Notes: generated by a model not told the origin, from the letters alone. A DNA stretch of 64,000 nt from Bradyrhizobium sp. 195 (GCF_023101665.1 NZ_CP082161.1:496001-560000); one strand, 5' to 3'. Counted from the first letter of the stretch, positions 42,138 through 50,862 are shown. Program-made: numbers and translations.

Positions 42138-43235
42138 TTACATTCCCGGCCAGTCTTCCGCCGTCAGCGTCGCGGCATCCGCGCCGACGATCTCGGACAA
42201 GGAATCCCGCCCGGTGCGGAGCAGCGTCGAAGTGAGGTCGCGCTTGATCTCATCGACGAGGCCGAGGCCCTTGTAGACCAGCGACGAATAGAGCTGGATC
42301 AGGCTGGCGCCGGCGCGGATCTTGGTCAGCGCGGCGCCCCCGGAATCCACGCCGCCGACACCGATCAGCGGGAATGCACCCTCGACACGCACATAGGTCT
42401 CCGCGACCATCCGCGTCGACAGGCGGAAGAGCGGCCGGCCGGACAGGCCGCCTTGCTCCTTGGCGCGCATCTCCTCGCGCAGCGTGCTCGGCCGCGCGAT
42501 CGTCGTGTTCGACACGATCATGCCGTCGACCCGGCGCGAGCGCGCGACCTGCACGACGTCGTCGAGCTGGGCAAGGCTCAAATCAGGCGCGATCTTGAGC
42601 AGCACCGGCGTGTCGCCGGCCTTCTGGCGCACCCGCTCGCGGGCATCGATCACGCGCGCGAGGAGATCGTCGAGCAGGGCACCTTCCTGCAGATTGCGCA
42701 GGCCGGGCGTGTTCGGCGAGGAGACATTGACGGTGAAATAGCTCGCGACCGGCGCAAAGGTCTCGATCAGCTTGACGTAGTCGGCGACCCGGTCCGGCGA
42801 ATCCTTGTTGGCGCCGACATTGACGCCGACGATGCCGCCGTGCTGCGCGCGCGCGGCGAGCCGGCGCAACGCGACATCCGCGCCGTCATTGTTGAAACCC
42901 ATGCGGTTGATGATCGCCTCGTCGCGCTCGAGCCGGAACAGCCGCGGCCGCGGATTGCCAACTTGCGGCTTCGGCGTCACCGAGCCGATCTCGACGAAGC
43001 CGAAGCCGAGCCGCAGCAACGCGTCCGGCACCTCCGCGCTCTTGTCGAAGCCTGCGGCCATGCCGATCGGATTGGGAAAGTTGAGCCCGAAGGCGCGCAT
43101 CGCGAGCTTGGGATCATCAGTGCGTGGCTTGATCGGTGGCAGGAAGCGCAGGCCCTGGATCGCGAGGCGATGCGCGTCTTCCGGATCGAGCCAGCGCAGC
43201 ACCGGCAGCGAAAAGGCGTCGAAAGCACGAATCAC
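42138..43235 (-). CDS. pyrD: Dihydroorotate dehydrogenase (quinone), class 2
   Basis: FMN enzyme of pyrimidine synthesis that oxidises dihydroorotate and passes electrons to ubiquinone at the inner membrane. The 365-residue protein has the class 2 N-terminal helices (LPVLRWLDPEDAHRLAIQGL), FPNPIGMAAGFDKSAEVPDALLRLGFGFVEIGSVTPKPQ, NRMGFNNDGAD, the catalytic-Ser region FTVNVSSPNTPGLRNLQ and the FMN phosphate loop IGVGGVDSG. The start is GTG and overlaps the DUF952 stop by four bases. pyrE of the same pathway is at 60903-61466. Confidence 0.96.
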   Translation of the reverse strand: MIRAFDAFSLPVLRWLDPEDAHRLAIQGLRFLPPIKPRTDDPKLAMRAFGLNFPNPIGMAAGFDKSAEVPDALLRLGFGFVEIGSVTPKPQVGNPRPRLFRLERDEAIINRMGFNNDGADVALRRLAARAQHGGIVGVNVGANKDSPDRVADYVKLIETFAPVASYFTVNVSSPNTPGLRNLQEGALLDDLLARVIDARERVRQKAGDTPVLLKIAPDLSLAQLDDVVQVARSRRVDGMIVSNTTIARPSTLREEMRAKEQGGLSGRPLFRLSTRMVAETYVRVEGAFPLIGVGGVDSGGAALTKIRAGASLIQLYSSLVYKGLGLVDEIKRDLTSTLLRTGRDSLSEIVGADAATLTAEDWPGM

Positions 43236-43576
43236 GGCAAGAGCTCCGGAGTGTCATGGCTGCCGTCGGAGCGCATGTTGAGGTTCGTCACCGCGATCAC
43301 CGCGCCGAGATCGAGCTCGCCATAGAGATGCGGAAACAGCTCGTCATTGCGCGAGCGCTCCCAGCGCAGCGCAGCTCCGAGCGCGTCACCGTCGACCTCG
43401 ACCAGGAACAGCGCGCGTTGCCCGAAATAGTGCTTGCGGAGGGTTTCGGGCACTTGGGTAGCGGTCGAGAAATGGATGAATCCGTCGCGCGCATCGTCCG
43501 CGCTGCCCCGGTAGACACCCTGTCGTTCCGCCTCGCGCCAAGCCGAGGCCGGACAGATTTTGTAGATCTTGACCAC
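43232..43576 (-). CDS. DUF952 domain protein
   Basis: A 114-residue protein of the DUF952 family, often found next to pyrD in alphaproteobacteria. Typical pieces: IYKICPASAWREAERQGVYRGSADDARDGFIHFSTATQVPETL and ALRWERSRNDELFPHLYGEL. The biochemical role is unknown. The four-base overlap with pyrD implies coupled translation. The 295-bp stretch upstream holds hairpins and a family J repeat but no gene. Confidence 0.9.
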   Translation of the reverse strand: MVKIYKICPASAWREAERQGVYRGSADDARDGFIHFSTATQVPETLRKHYFGQRALFLVEVDGDALGAALRWERSRNDELFPHLYGELDLGAVIAVTNLNMRSDGSHDTPELLP

Positions 43577-43627
43577 CGCTACCGCAGCCCTGTTTGCTCT
43601 TTGAGTCTTTTGGGTTTTTTCGTCTAT

Positions 43628-43665
43628 TGCGGGTTCTCAAAACCCCGGGGGCGACCGTAAAGGCC
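43628..43665. other. Hairpin pair upstream of the DUF952 gene
   Basis: GGGTTCTCAAAACCC and the adjacent GGGGGCGACCGTAAAGGCCGCCCC can each fold; the second forms an eight-pair stem with one G-U. Together they sit 50-90 bp upstream of the DUF952-pyrD start, and might be leader structures for that pair. Confidence 0.4.
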
Positions 43666-43688
43666 GCCCCTTCCGAACTCAAGGCTTA

Positions 43689-43775
43689 GAGCCTATTCCG
43701 TTCCGATGAAATCGGAACGAGGCTCCAAATTTCTGTTTTTGACGCGTTTTCTGGACACGAACCGGTGTCCGTCTT
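43689..43775. repeat. Intergenic repeat, family J
   Basis: GAGCC ... GTTCCGAT-GAA-ATCGGAAC ... GGCTC forms a nested perfect hairpin (43689-43725). It is followed by TTCTGTTTTTGACGCGTTTTC and ACGAACCGGTGTCC, wording I recognise from a dispersed repeat in Bradyrhizobium and Rhodopseudomonas. It is directly upstream of the S24-type regulator. Confidence 0.7.
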
Positions 43776-43871
43776 GGTTGAAAGCGCCTCTCCCGCCGCC
43801 TCTTGCGCGAAAACCGGAAAACCGGTTGATTTGAGGACAGTTTTCCTGGGTTGCGACGGGCTGGACCTTCC

Positions 43872-44525
43872 ATGGTCAAACAGGCCAAAGCGCAGAGGAT
43901 GCTGACTCACGACCAGATCTGGGTCGCGCTGGATCGGCTGGCGGAGCGCGCCGGTCTGTCGCCGTCCGGCCTTGCCAAGCGCGCCGGGCTCGATCCCACC
44001 ACTTTCAACAGGTCGAAGCGCGTCACCTCTGACGGCCGCGAGCGCTGGCCCTCGACCGAATCGATCGCAAAGGCGCTGACGGCGGCCGGCGCCTCGATCG
44101 ACAGTTTTGCGAGGTTGATCGACGATGAGGCCCGCGACGGCCGCTCGGTACCGCTGCTCGGCTTCGCGCTGGCCGGCGCGAGCGGCGCTTTCGACGAGTC
44201 CGGCCTTCCCGCCGGCAAGGGCTGGACCGAAATCGCGCTTCCCACCGCCGAGGACGGCCACGCCTTTGCGCTGGAGATTTCCGGCGATGCGCTGCTGCCT
44301 GCCTATCGCGACGGCGACATCATCCTGGTCTCGCCCGGCACGCCGATCCGCAAGGGCGATCGCGTCGTGGTGAAGACGAGGACGGACGAGGTGACGATCG
44401 CGACGCTGAAGCGCCGCACCGCGAAGGCGTTGGACTTGCAGCCGCTCGATGCATCGCAAATGGCACGGACGATCTCGGCGAGCGAGGTCGTCTGGATCGC
44501 GCGGATCGTCTGGGCGAGCCAGTGA
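43872..44525 (+). CDS. HTH regulator with S24 (LexA/CI-like) domain lacking the catalytic dyad
   Basis: A 217-residue repressor-like protein. Residues 13-60 are an HTH (ALDRLAERAGLSPSGLAKRAGLDPTTFNRSKR), residues 95-215 an S24 fold. In active members the motif reads SGDSM and a Lys follows in the TVKRL strand. Here the first reads ISGDALLP with Ala140 at the Ser position, and the second EVTIATLKR with Ala177 at the Lys position. Self-cleavage therefore looks impossible, and it should be a stable repressor or ligand-sensing regulator. An ATG at 43899 (MLTHDQIW) is an equally plausible start. Confidence 0.85.
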   Translation: MVKQAKAQRMLTHDQIWVALDRLAERAGLSPSGLAKRAGLDPTTFNRSKRVTSDGRERWPSTESIAKALTAAGASIDSFARLIDDEARDGRSVPLLGFALAGASGAFDESGLPAGKGWTEIALPTAEDGHAFALEISGDALLPAYRDGDIILVSPGTPIRKGDRVVVKTRTDEVTIATLKRRTAKALDLQPLDASQMARTISASEVVWIARIVWASQ

Positions 44526-44575
44526 TTGCGGAGATAGTTCCGGTCACGGGCCTCCCGTTGAACCGACAGGCGGCT

Positions 44576-45067
44576 TCACAGCACTTCGAAAATCTTATAG
44601 GCGACGGCGCCTTCGACGAGATAGCCCTTGCCGACGCAGACGATGTCGTTGAGCCAGGCATAGGTTTGCGAGCCGGTTTCGAACAGCGGATTGGTGCGGA
44701 AGTAATATCCGGCGGGGTCGACCTTGGTGCGTCGCGCCGGATCCGCCATCTCGGCGCGCAAACCCGGCGGCGTCACCCAGCGGCCGCCATAGGTCATGTA
44801 GATCAGCTCGCCGTCATGAGTGCGCAGCGACAGGCGGACATCGAGTGTCATGGCGCCGTCGGCGCGAAACAATGCCCAGTCGCCGCCGCCCCGCAGCACC
44901 TCGCCGCGCAGCCGCGGGCCTTCGAACGAGCCCTTGGCTGCGCCGAACAGCACGCGCTGCCCGACAGGCCCCGCGCCGAAATTGAGGCGCGGATCGAGAT
45001 CGACGACGATGTCGAAGAGATGCCGGGTCGCAAGGTCACCGGCGGACTTCACGCGTGGATCGGCCAT
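44576..45067 (-). CDS. DUF3237 domain protein
   Basis: A 163-residue beta-barrel protein of the DUF3237 family. Landmarks: LFDIVVDLDPRLNFGAGPVGQRVLFGAAKGSFEGPRLRGEVLRGGGDWALFRADGA, then MTYGGRW and YYFRTNPLFETGS. Members are found in aromatic degradation and antibiotic gene neighbourhoods without a firm function. It is convergent with the S24-type gene and lies 45 bp downstream of the SnoaL-like gene on the same strand, so the pair is likely an operon. Confidence 0.9.
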   Translation of the reverse strand: MADPRVKSAGDLATRHLFDIVVDLDPRLNFGAGPVGQRVLFGAAKGSFEGPRLRGEVLRGGGDWALFRADGAMTLDVRLSLRTHDGELIYMTYGGRWVTPPGLRAEMADPARRTKVDPAGYYFRTNPLFETGSQTYAWLNDIVCVGKGYLVEGAVAYKIFEVL

Positions 45068-45112
45068 GGTCTGATGCTCCCCGGTAGTCGTGGACGGAAG
45101 GGTGTCGGCGAT

Positions 45113-45571
45113 CTATGCGGCCTGCGCAGGGTCGCCAAACAGCTTGCGCCTGACCGCATCGGTCGAGACGCCGGATTGGGCGCAGAGCTCGGAGAGATCG
45201 AAGACGAAGCGTTCACGCGCGATTCTGTCGTCACGAAAGGCAAAGGTGATGAACACCGGCAGCTCGGCACGACGGCCGTTCGGCACGACGCCGAAGCGAT
45301 CGCCCGTCATCGTCATCCGCACGGTGCCCCAGCAGACCAGCGTGCCGTCGGAGCAGGCGTGGCCATCGAGCGTCACGTGATAGTCCGGGAAGGACTTGAA
45401 GAAGCGCGTCAGGATGCTCTCGTTTTCCGCGAGGCCCTGCACCTGGCTGCCGAAGGCCGGCGTCTCCAGCACCATATCCGGATGCAGAACCTCCAGGGCT
45501 GCAGCGACATCCTGCCGGCTCTTCGCGATCGCCAGCCGTTCCGCCAGCTCGAACATGCGTTTGCCGTCCAT
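45113..45571 (-). CDS. SnoaL-like / NTF2-fold protein
   Basis: A 152-residue cone-fold protein of the ester-cyclase/SnoaL type: ALEVLHPDMVLETPAFG, FFKSFPDYHVTLDGH, WGTVRMTMTGDRFG and FITFAFRDDRIARERFVFDLSELC. Such proteins act as cyclases, hydratases or isomerases on small hydrophobic molecules. It is first in an operon with DUF3237 and diverges from the TetR gene. The TetR operator at 45603-45619 lies 32 bp upstream of its start, so it is the likely regulated target. Confidence 0.85.
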   Translation of the reverse strand: MDGKRMFELAERLAIAKSRQDVAAALEVLHPDMVLETPAFGSQVQGLAENESILTRFFKSFPDYHVTLDGHACSDGTLVCWGTVRMTMTGDRFGVVPNGRRAELPVFITFAFRDDRIARERFVFDLSELCAQSGVSTDAVRRKLFGDPAQAA

Positions 45572-45602
45572 CGCTCGCCTCCTGAAATTCTACGTGTTTA
45601 AT

Positions 45603-45619
45603 ACATACATTGTGTATGT
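45603..45619. promoter_or_regulatory. Predicted TetR operator
   Basis: A perfect palindrome ACATACA-TTG-TGTATGT (7-3-7) in the 93-bp spacer between the divergent SnoaL-like and TetR genes. It is the only AT-rich island nearby and has the size expected for a TetR dimer site. Confidence 0.65.
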
Positions 45620-45664
45620 TATATGCGGTTTGATACCTGCGCGTCAAGCATTAGGTTGCGCGTG

Positions 45665-46276
45665 ATGCGGGCGAAGGATCCTCCGAAGAGTCGTCGGGAA
45701 GAGTACAGCGAGGCCACGAGGCAGGCGCTGCTCGATGCTGGCCGCGAAGCGTTTGCGGCCCACGGATATCAGGCCGCCGGCATGGAGGCGATCTCGCGGG
45801 CGGCGCGGGTCACGCGCGGCGCGTTCTACCATCACTTCGAGGACAAGAAGGCGCTGTTCGACGCCGTGGTGGTCGCCATGCAGCGCGAGGCCGCAGCCAA
45901 AATCGAGGCCGCGGCACGGGGCGAGCGCAAGATCTGGGATCGTCTCAGCGCCGGCATTGACGCTTATCTCGACGCCTGCGAAGAGCCGGACTATGCGCGC
46001 ATCGTGATCCAGGAAGCGCAGGCCGTGCTCGGCGAACCGCGCTATCGCGAGATCGAGGAGACCTATCCGACCGCGCTGCTGATCGCGACGCTGCGGGCCC
46101 TGAAGCGCGATGGCGAATTGAACGCGGACGATGTCGATCTGCTGAGCCGGATGATCGACGCCATGATCTGCAAGATCGGGCTGCTGCTCCCGCACGCGGA
46201 GGATTCCAGGAAGCTGCGCAGAAACGGACAGAAGATCGTCGCGGCCGTGCTGGAGACGTTCCGCCAGAAGGCGTGA
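45665..46276 (+). CDS. TetR/AcrR family transcriptional regulator
   Basis: A 203-residue repressor. Residues 12-60 form the HTH: EATRQALLDAGREAFAAHGYQAAGMEAISRAARVTRGAFYHHFEDKKALF, with YHHF before the last helix as usual. The rest is the helical ligand-binding domain, with AVLGEPRYREIEETY. The ATG at 45665 is 45 bp after the operator palindrome; a GTG-free open frame to 45623 would run into it. It probably represses itself and the divergent SnoaL-DUF3237 pair, and releases them on binding an unknown small molecule. Confidence 0.92.
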   Translation: MRAKDPPKSRREEYSEATRQALLDAGREAFAAHGYQAAGMEAISRAARVTRGAFYHHFEDKKALFDAVVVAMQREAAAKIEAAARGERKIWDRLSAGIDAYLDACEEPDYARIVIQEAQAVLGEPRYREIEETYPTALLIATLRALKRDGELNADDVDLLSRMIDAMICKIGLLLPHAEDSRKLRRNGQKIVAAVLETFRQKA

Positions 46277-46383
46277 ACCCGCTTCGACCTCGCGATCGCC
46301 CCCGATCGCCATTGCGACTCACCGGCCCTCTCGCATAGGTTGCGGCCGATATTACCGCTCCAGCTTTATCTTAGGGGAATACG

Positions 46384-47136
46384 ATGAATCGCCGTCACGC
46401 GTTGAAGGCCCTGGCGGGTCTTGCGCTTTGTCCGCTCTGCAAGCCGGTCTTCGCCGCCGAGGGTGCGCATTGGAGCTATGAGGGCGCCGGCGCTCCGGCC
46501 AAATGGGGCGATCTCGACGCGGCCAACAAGGCCTGCGCGGTCGGCCTGCAGCAATCGCCGATCGACATTGAGGCGACCGTCAAGTCGCAATTGCCTGCGC
46601 TGAAGCTGGACTGGGGCAAGAGCGCCGACACCATCGTTAACAACGGGCATACGATCCAGCTCAACTTCGCCGAGGGCAGCACGCTCATTCTCGGCAACGT
46701 CAAGTACAAGCTGCTTCAGGTGCACTTCCACCGGCCGAGCGAGCACATGATCGGCGGCAAGAATTTCCCGATGGAGGCGCATTTCGTTCATCGCAACGAG
46801 GCCGGCGGCCTCGCCGTGGTCGGCGTGCTGATGGCCGAGGGCAGGCCTAACGCGGCCTTCGGCAAGATCGTCAAGACCATGCCGGCGGCGGAAGGGCCCG
46901 CGGTGAAGGCGGATGCGGCCATCGATCCCCACGCCATGCTGCCGCAGCGGCTCAGCTATTTCCGCTATCCCGGCTCGCTGACGACGCCGCCCTGCTCGGA
47001 GGTGGTCGAATGGCTGCTGCTGACCGACCCGATTCAGGTCTCGGCCACGGATATCGCCGCCTTCGCAAAGCTCTACCCGATGAACGCGCGCCCGGTGCAG
47101 AAGGATAACCGGCGTTACGTGCTAAGGTCGATCTGA
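46384..47136 (+). CDS. Alpha-type carbonic anhydrase, periplasmic
   Basis: Zinc enzyme that interconverts carbon dioxide and bicarbonate. The 250-residue precursor has a twin-Arg-like signal (MNRRHALKALAGLALCPLC, cleavage near VFAAE). Zinc ligands are in LLQVHFHRPSEH (two His) and MEAHFVHRN (third His); QQSPIDI and SLTTPPCSE complete the active site. Rhizobial alpha carbonic anhydrases are periplasmic, and one from Bradyrhizobium has been studied in nodules. It is a single gene, with a family G palindrome 10 bp after the stop. Confidence 0.96.
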   Translation: MNRRHALKALAGLALCPLCKPVFAAEGAHWSYEGAGAPAKWGDLDAANKACAVGLQQSPIDIEATVKSQLPALKLDWGKSADTIVNNGHTIQLNFAEGSTLILGNVKYKLLQVHFHRPSEHMIGGKNFPMEAHFVHRNEAGGLAVVGVLMAEGRPNAAFGKIVKTMPAAEGPAVKADAAIDPHAMLPQRLSYFRYPGSLTTPPCSEVVEWLLLTDPIQVSATDIAAFAKLYPMNARPVQKDNRRYVLRSI

Positions 47137-47145
47137 GCGGGAGTT

Positions 47146-47232
47146 CGTAGCCCGGATGAAGCGAAGCGCAATCCGGGCCCGCTGATGCCGTTCGTGAAGA
47201 CCCGGATTTCGCTTCGCTCCATCCGGGCTACA
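47146..47232. repeat. Intergenic palindrome, family G copy 2
   Basis: CGTAGCCCGGATGAAGCGAAG at the left, inverted as CTTCGCTCCATCCGGGCTAC at the right, centre CCCGCTGATGCCGTTC. It separates the convergent carbonic anhydrase and lysK genes. Confidence 0.9.
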
Positions 47233-47237
47233 CACTG

Positions 47238-48881
47238 TTACGCTGATCGCGCCAGCGCGCCGTCGATCATGTTCACCGCGTTCTGCACGCCGTACACCGC
47301 GACGAAGGAGCCGAAGCGCGGCCCTTTCTCCTGGCCGAGCAGGACCTGGTAGAGCATGTTGAACCAGTCCAGCGTGACGCCGGGCCGGCCGTCCTTGCCC
47401 TTCTTCACCTGGTCGAGGAACGGCTCGCGGCGACCGATCTCGTAGACGACGTTCTGGATGTCCTCGGCCGATGCGTCCGGCGCAAGCTGCGACAGCGCAT
47501 CGCGCAGATCCTGCAAGGCGGCTCGCTCGGTCTCCGTGGGCACGCGGAACTGCTTCGTCGGCGCGACGAAGTCGCGGTAATAATTGATGGCATAGCCGAC
47601 CATCGCATCCAGCTTCGGATGCGTCTGCGGGCTCACGCCCGGGCGATAGCGGCCGATGAAGCCCCACAGCGTCTCGGCATTCTCCGCGTTCGACGACGAC
47701 ACCAGCGTCAGCAGAAGCTGGAAGGTGACGGGCATGTCGAACTTTGGCGGCTTGCCGGTGTGGATGTGCCAGACCGGATTGCCGAGCTGCTGCTTGCCAT
47801 CCTGCTTGGCAAAGCCGTCGATGAACTGCTGATAGTCGTCGACGTTGCGCGGGATGACGTCGAAATACAGCCGCTTGGCCGCCTTCGGCTCGCGATACAT
47901 GAACAGCGACAGCGATTCCGGCGAGGCATAGCGCAGCCACTCGTCGATGGTGAGGCCGTTGCCCTTCGACTTCGAGATCTTCTGGCCCTTCTCGTCGAGG
48001 AAGAGCTCGTAGTTGAAGCCTTCGGGCGGCGTGGCGCCGAGCGCCTTCGCGATGGCGCCGGACAGCTTCACGGAATCAATCAGGTCCTTGCCGGCCATCT
48101 CGTAGTCGACGCCGAGCGCGACCCAGCGCATCGCCCAGTCGGCCTTCCATTGGCACTTCACATTGCCTCCGGTGACGGGCGTTTCGACTTCCTGGTTCGT
48201 ATCAGGGTCGACATAGGTCACCGTGCCCGCGGCGACGTCGCGGCGGATCGTCGGCACCTGCAGCACGATTCCGGTGGTCTTGCTGATCGGGAGGAACGGC
48301 GAATAGGTGGCGCGGCGATCGGGACCGAGCGTCGGCAGGATGATCGCCATCACCTTGTCGTAGGCGGCCAGCATCTTCAGCAAGGTCGCGTCGAAGCGGC
48401 CTGATGTGTAATAGTCGGTCGAGCTCGCGAATTCGTAGTCGAAGCCGAAATGATCGAGGAAGGCGCGCAGCCGCGCATTGTTGTGCGCGCCGAACGAAGG
48501 ATACTCGTTCGAGAACGGATCCGGCACCCGCGTCAGCGGCTTGCCGAGATGCTCGGCCAGCATCTCCTTGTTGGGCACGTTGTCGGGCACCTTCCGAAAC
48601 CCGTCCATGTCGTCGGAGAAGGCGAGCAGACGTGTCTTGATCTTGTCCTCGGTCAGCACGCGGAACGCGTGCCGCACCATCGAGGTGCGCGCGACCTCGC
48701 CGAACGTGCCGATATGCGGCAGGCCTGACGGCCCGTAGCCGGTCTCGAACAGCACCTCGTCCTTCGGGCTTTTCTTCAGCCGCGCGACAATGGTCTTCGC
48801 CTGCTCGAACGGCCAGGCGTTGGATTGTTCGGCGAGCGCACGCAGATCGCTCGGGCTCATGCTGGGATCGATAACGGACAT
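47238..48881 (-). CDS. lysK: Lysine--tRNA ligase, class I
   Basis: Charges tRNA-Lys. This is the class I enzyme (archaeal and alphaproteobacterial type), unrelated to the common class II LysS. The 547-residue protein has the HIGH-type motif [10 protein letters not shown] and the KMSKS-type [10 protein letters not shown] in a Rossmann catalytic domain, followed by the alpha-helical anticodon-binding part. The ATG at 48881 has GGAGG nine bases upstream; the frame is open 17 codons further but without a site. A predicted promoter is just upstream. Confidence 0.96.
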   Translation of the reverse strand: MSVIDPSMSPSDLRALAEQSNAWPFEQAKTIVARLKKSPKDEVLFETGYGPSGLPHIGTFGEVARTSMVRHAFRVLTEDKIKTRLLAFSDDMDGFRKVPDNVPNKEMLAEHLGKPLTRVPDPFSNEYPSFGAHNNARLRAFLDHFGFDYEFASSTDYYTSGRFDATLLKMLAAYDKVMAIILPTLGPDRRATYSPFLPISKTTGIVLQVPTIRRDVAAGTVTYVDPDTNQEVETPVTGGNVKCQWKADWAMRWVALGVDYEMAGKDLIDSVKLSGAIAKALGATPPEGFNYELFLDEKGQKISKSKGNGLTIDEWLRYASPESLSLFMYREPKAAKRLYFDVIPRNVDDYQQFIDGFAKQDGKQQLGNPVWHIHTGKPPKFDMPVTFQLLLTLVSSSNAENAETLWGFIGRYRPGVSPQTHPKLDAMVGYAINYYRDFVAPTKQFRVPTETERAALQDLRDALSQLAPDASAEDIQNVVYEIGRREPFLDQVKKGKDGRPGVTLDWFNMLYQVLLGQEKGPRFGSFVAVYGVQNAVNMIDGALARSA

Positions 48882-48904
48882 CAAGAAGGGCCTCCGGGCC
48901 GCGG

Positions 48905-48932
48905 AAAATAGCGATTTCCGGGCAGAATGCAA
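48905..48932 (-). promoter_or_regulatory. Possible lysK promoter
   Basis: Minus strand: TTGCAT (48932-48927), 16-bp spacer, TATTTT (48910-48905), 24 bp upstream of the lysK ATG. Confidence 0.4.
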
Positions 48933-48959
48933 AAGCTGCGGCGCAGCTATCGCGGAATC

Positions 48960-49036
48960 GTAGGGTGGGCAAAGCGAAGCGTGCCCACCACCTCAAAGAC
49001 GTGGGCACGGCGCTTGCGCGCCTTTGCCCACCCTAC
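48960..49036. repeat. Intergenic palindrome, family A copy 3
   Basis: GTAGGGTGGGCAAAG at the left, CTTTGCCCACCCTAC at the right, with inner CGTGCCCACC / GTGGGCACG. A shorter variant of the 7511 and 12360 copies. Confidence 0.9.
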
Positions 49037-49060
49037 GGTAGTTCGCTCGCCGCACCGGGG

Positions 49061-50020
49061 TTAGAACGGGCTCACCGAAAAATACCGCAGCCACAGATCG
49101 GTGTAGCGGCCTTTTTCCCAGACGCGGAACAGCGCCCAGTTCAGGGCCTGGCGCAGCACGTCGTTGCCCTTGCGCACGGCGATGCCGATGCCTTCGCCGA
49201 AGAAGCGGCTCTCGACGAAGGGGCCGCCGGAGAAGGCGCAGCAATCGCCGGAATCGGTGCCGTTGATCCAGAACGCAAGCGAGATGGCGTCGCCGAAGAT
49301 GAAATCGACCTCGCCCTTGCGCAAAGCGGCGCGCATCGCGTCGTCGTTGGGATAGGGATGCAGCTCGGCGTCGGTGAACATGGCCTTGAGATAGGCCTCG
49401 TGCGCGGAGCCGGCGATGGCGCCGACCTTCTTGCCCTCGAGGTATTCGGGCCGGATCTCCGGCATCACCGCGTCCTTGCGGGAGGCGAAGCGCGCCGGCA
49501 CCCGGTAGTAGGGATCGGTGAAGTCGACCCGGGCGCGCAGCTGCGGGCTCACCGCCATCGAGGCGATGATGGCATCGCCGCGATTGGAGGAGAGCGCATC
49601 GACCAGCGTCTCGAAGCGCCGCATCTGCACGGTGCAGGTGAGCTTGATCTCCTCGCACAGGCTACGTGCGAGGTCGACATTGAAGCCGGCCGGATTGCCG
49701 TCGGCACCGGTGTAGTTGAACGGCGGATAGTCGGTCTCGGTCAGGAAGCGGATGACGGTCAGACGCGACAGGTCCGGCCGTTCCGGTCGCCGCCGCGGAT
49801 CCCAGAAGCCGGGTACGGCCTGCGGGGCAGCCTGGGGCGCGACCTGCGGCGTGGCCTGAGGTGCCGCCGGGGGCCGTTTGGCGGGAGCCTGAGCGTTTGC
49901 GGCGCCCAGGCCCATGACCAGGCAGGCGCCGACGGCTAGCCCGGTCAGCAAGCCGCGGGCAGATTTAGACGATTTCGCCTGGTGCGATGGAGCCATCGGC
50001 CGGAAATGAACGAATTTCAT
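49061..50020 (-). CDS. Amino acid ABC-type substrate-binding protein (SBP family 3), orphan
   Basis: A 319-residue exported protein. A hydrophobic signal runs at about residues 25-43 (LLTGLAVGACLVMGLGAANA), after a basic N-terminal stretch. A Pro/Ala/Gln repeat linker follows (residues 46-70, APQATPQVAPQAAPQAVPG), then the type II binding fold: LTVIRFLTETDYPPFNYTG, FNVDLARSLCEEI, ASMAVSPQLRARVDFTDPYYR and GSAHEAYLKAMF. No transporter genes flank it. The repeat linker could be a cell-wall spacer. MAPSHQ at 49996 is an alternative start. Confidence 0.86.
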   Translation of the reverse strand: MKFVHFRPMAPSHQAKSSKSARGLLTGLAVGACLVMGLGAANAQAPAKRPPAAPQATPQVAPQAAPQAVPGFWDPRRRPERPDLSRLTVIRFLTETDYPPFNYTGADGNPAGFNVDLARSLCEEIKLTCTVQMRRFETLVDALSSNRGDAIIASMAVSPQLRARVDFTDPYYRVPARFASRKDAVMPEIRPEYLEGKKVGAIAGSAHEAYLKAMFTDAELHPYPNDDAMRAALRKGEVDFIFGDAISLAFWINGTDSGDCCAFSGGPFVESRFFGEGIGIAVRKGNDVLRQALNWALFRVWEKGRYTDLWLRYFSVSPF

Positions 50021-50089
50021 TGGGATCGGAGGGCGTTATAGACCATCCCGCCGGGAACGCGAGCGCGGAATGTGGCCAAGGCGAAGGTG

Positions 50090-50213
50090 CCCTCCCTCCC
50101 CCGCTTGCGGGGGAGGGAGGGGGAGAGGGTGTCTCGACAAAGGGACAGTCCCCCAGAGGAAAGAGCCCTCACTCGGCGCTTTGCGCTGACCTCTCCGCAT
50201 GCGGGAGAGGTTC
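50090..50213. repeat. Intergenic palindrome, family F copy 2
   Basis: CCTCCCTCCCCCGCTTGCGG at one end and CCTCTCCGCATGCGGGAGAG at the other, with GGAGAGGGTGTCTCGACAAA and AGAGGAAAGAGCCCTCACTC between. It is the same composite as 33813-33960 in the opposite orientation. Confidence 0.8.
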
Positions 50214-50247
50214 ATCGGGATCGCCGCCCGATCATTCTGCCAAATGC

Positions 50248-50838
50248 CTAGAGATACTTCTTCAAATCCGCCGCCGCCTCTTCGGGCGTGCGTTTCAGGT
50301 TGAATGGCGACACGAACCTCCCATCGCGGTCCATCAGATAGATCAGCGCGGTGTGGTCCATGGTGTAGTCGCCGTCCTTGGTCGGGACCTTCTTGGCGTA
50401 GACCCGATAGGAAGTGATGACCTTGGCGGTCTCGGCGGGATCGCCGCTGAGCCCTTCGAGATGCGGATCGAAGCTCGACAGATACTCCTTCATGGTCGCC
50501 GGCGTATCCCGTTCGGGATCGACCGAGATGAAGACGGCATTGACCTTGTCGGCGTCCTTGCCCATCGCGCGCAGCACCTCCGAGATCTCGAACAGCGAGG
50601 TCGGACAGACGTCGGGGCAATGGGTATAGCCGAAGAAGATCAGGGTCGGCTTGCCCTTCAGGTTCTTGTCGGTGACGGCCTTGCCGTTCTGGTCGGTGAG
50701 CTGGAACGGGCCGCCGATCGCGGCCGGCTGCGCCACCTTGCTGACCCCGCCCATGGCCCAGAACATGATCAGGAGGCCGACAACAAGGCTTGCGGCGAAG
50801 GCGGTCGCGATCACCAGCGGACGGGCGGCGGAACTCAT
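50248..50838 (-). CDS. SCO1/SenC family copper chaperone
   Basis: Membrane-anchored periplasmic thioredoxin-fold protein that delivers copper to the CuA site of cytochrome c oxidase. One N-terminal helix (residues 8-30, LVIATAFAASLVVGLLIMFW), then the copper site FGYTHCPDVCPTSL with Cys74 and Cys78, and His162 in YTMDHTALIYL. 196 residues is normal. The small membrane gene 24 bp upstream on the same strand is probably in its operon. No oxidase genes are in the window. Confidence 0.94.
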   Translation of the reverse strand: MSSAARPLVIATAFAASLVVGLLIMFWAMGGVSKVAQPAAIGGPFQLTDQNGKAVTDKNLKGKPTLIFFGYTHCPDVCPTSLFEISEVLRAMGKDADKVNAVFISVDPERDTPATMKEYLSSFDPHLEGLSGDPAETAKVITSYRVYAKKVPTKDGDYTMDHTALIYLMDRDGRFVSPFNLKRTPEEAAADLKKYL

Positions 50839-50862
50839 GAGCGGAAAACTTCCTGTCGCGGA

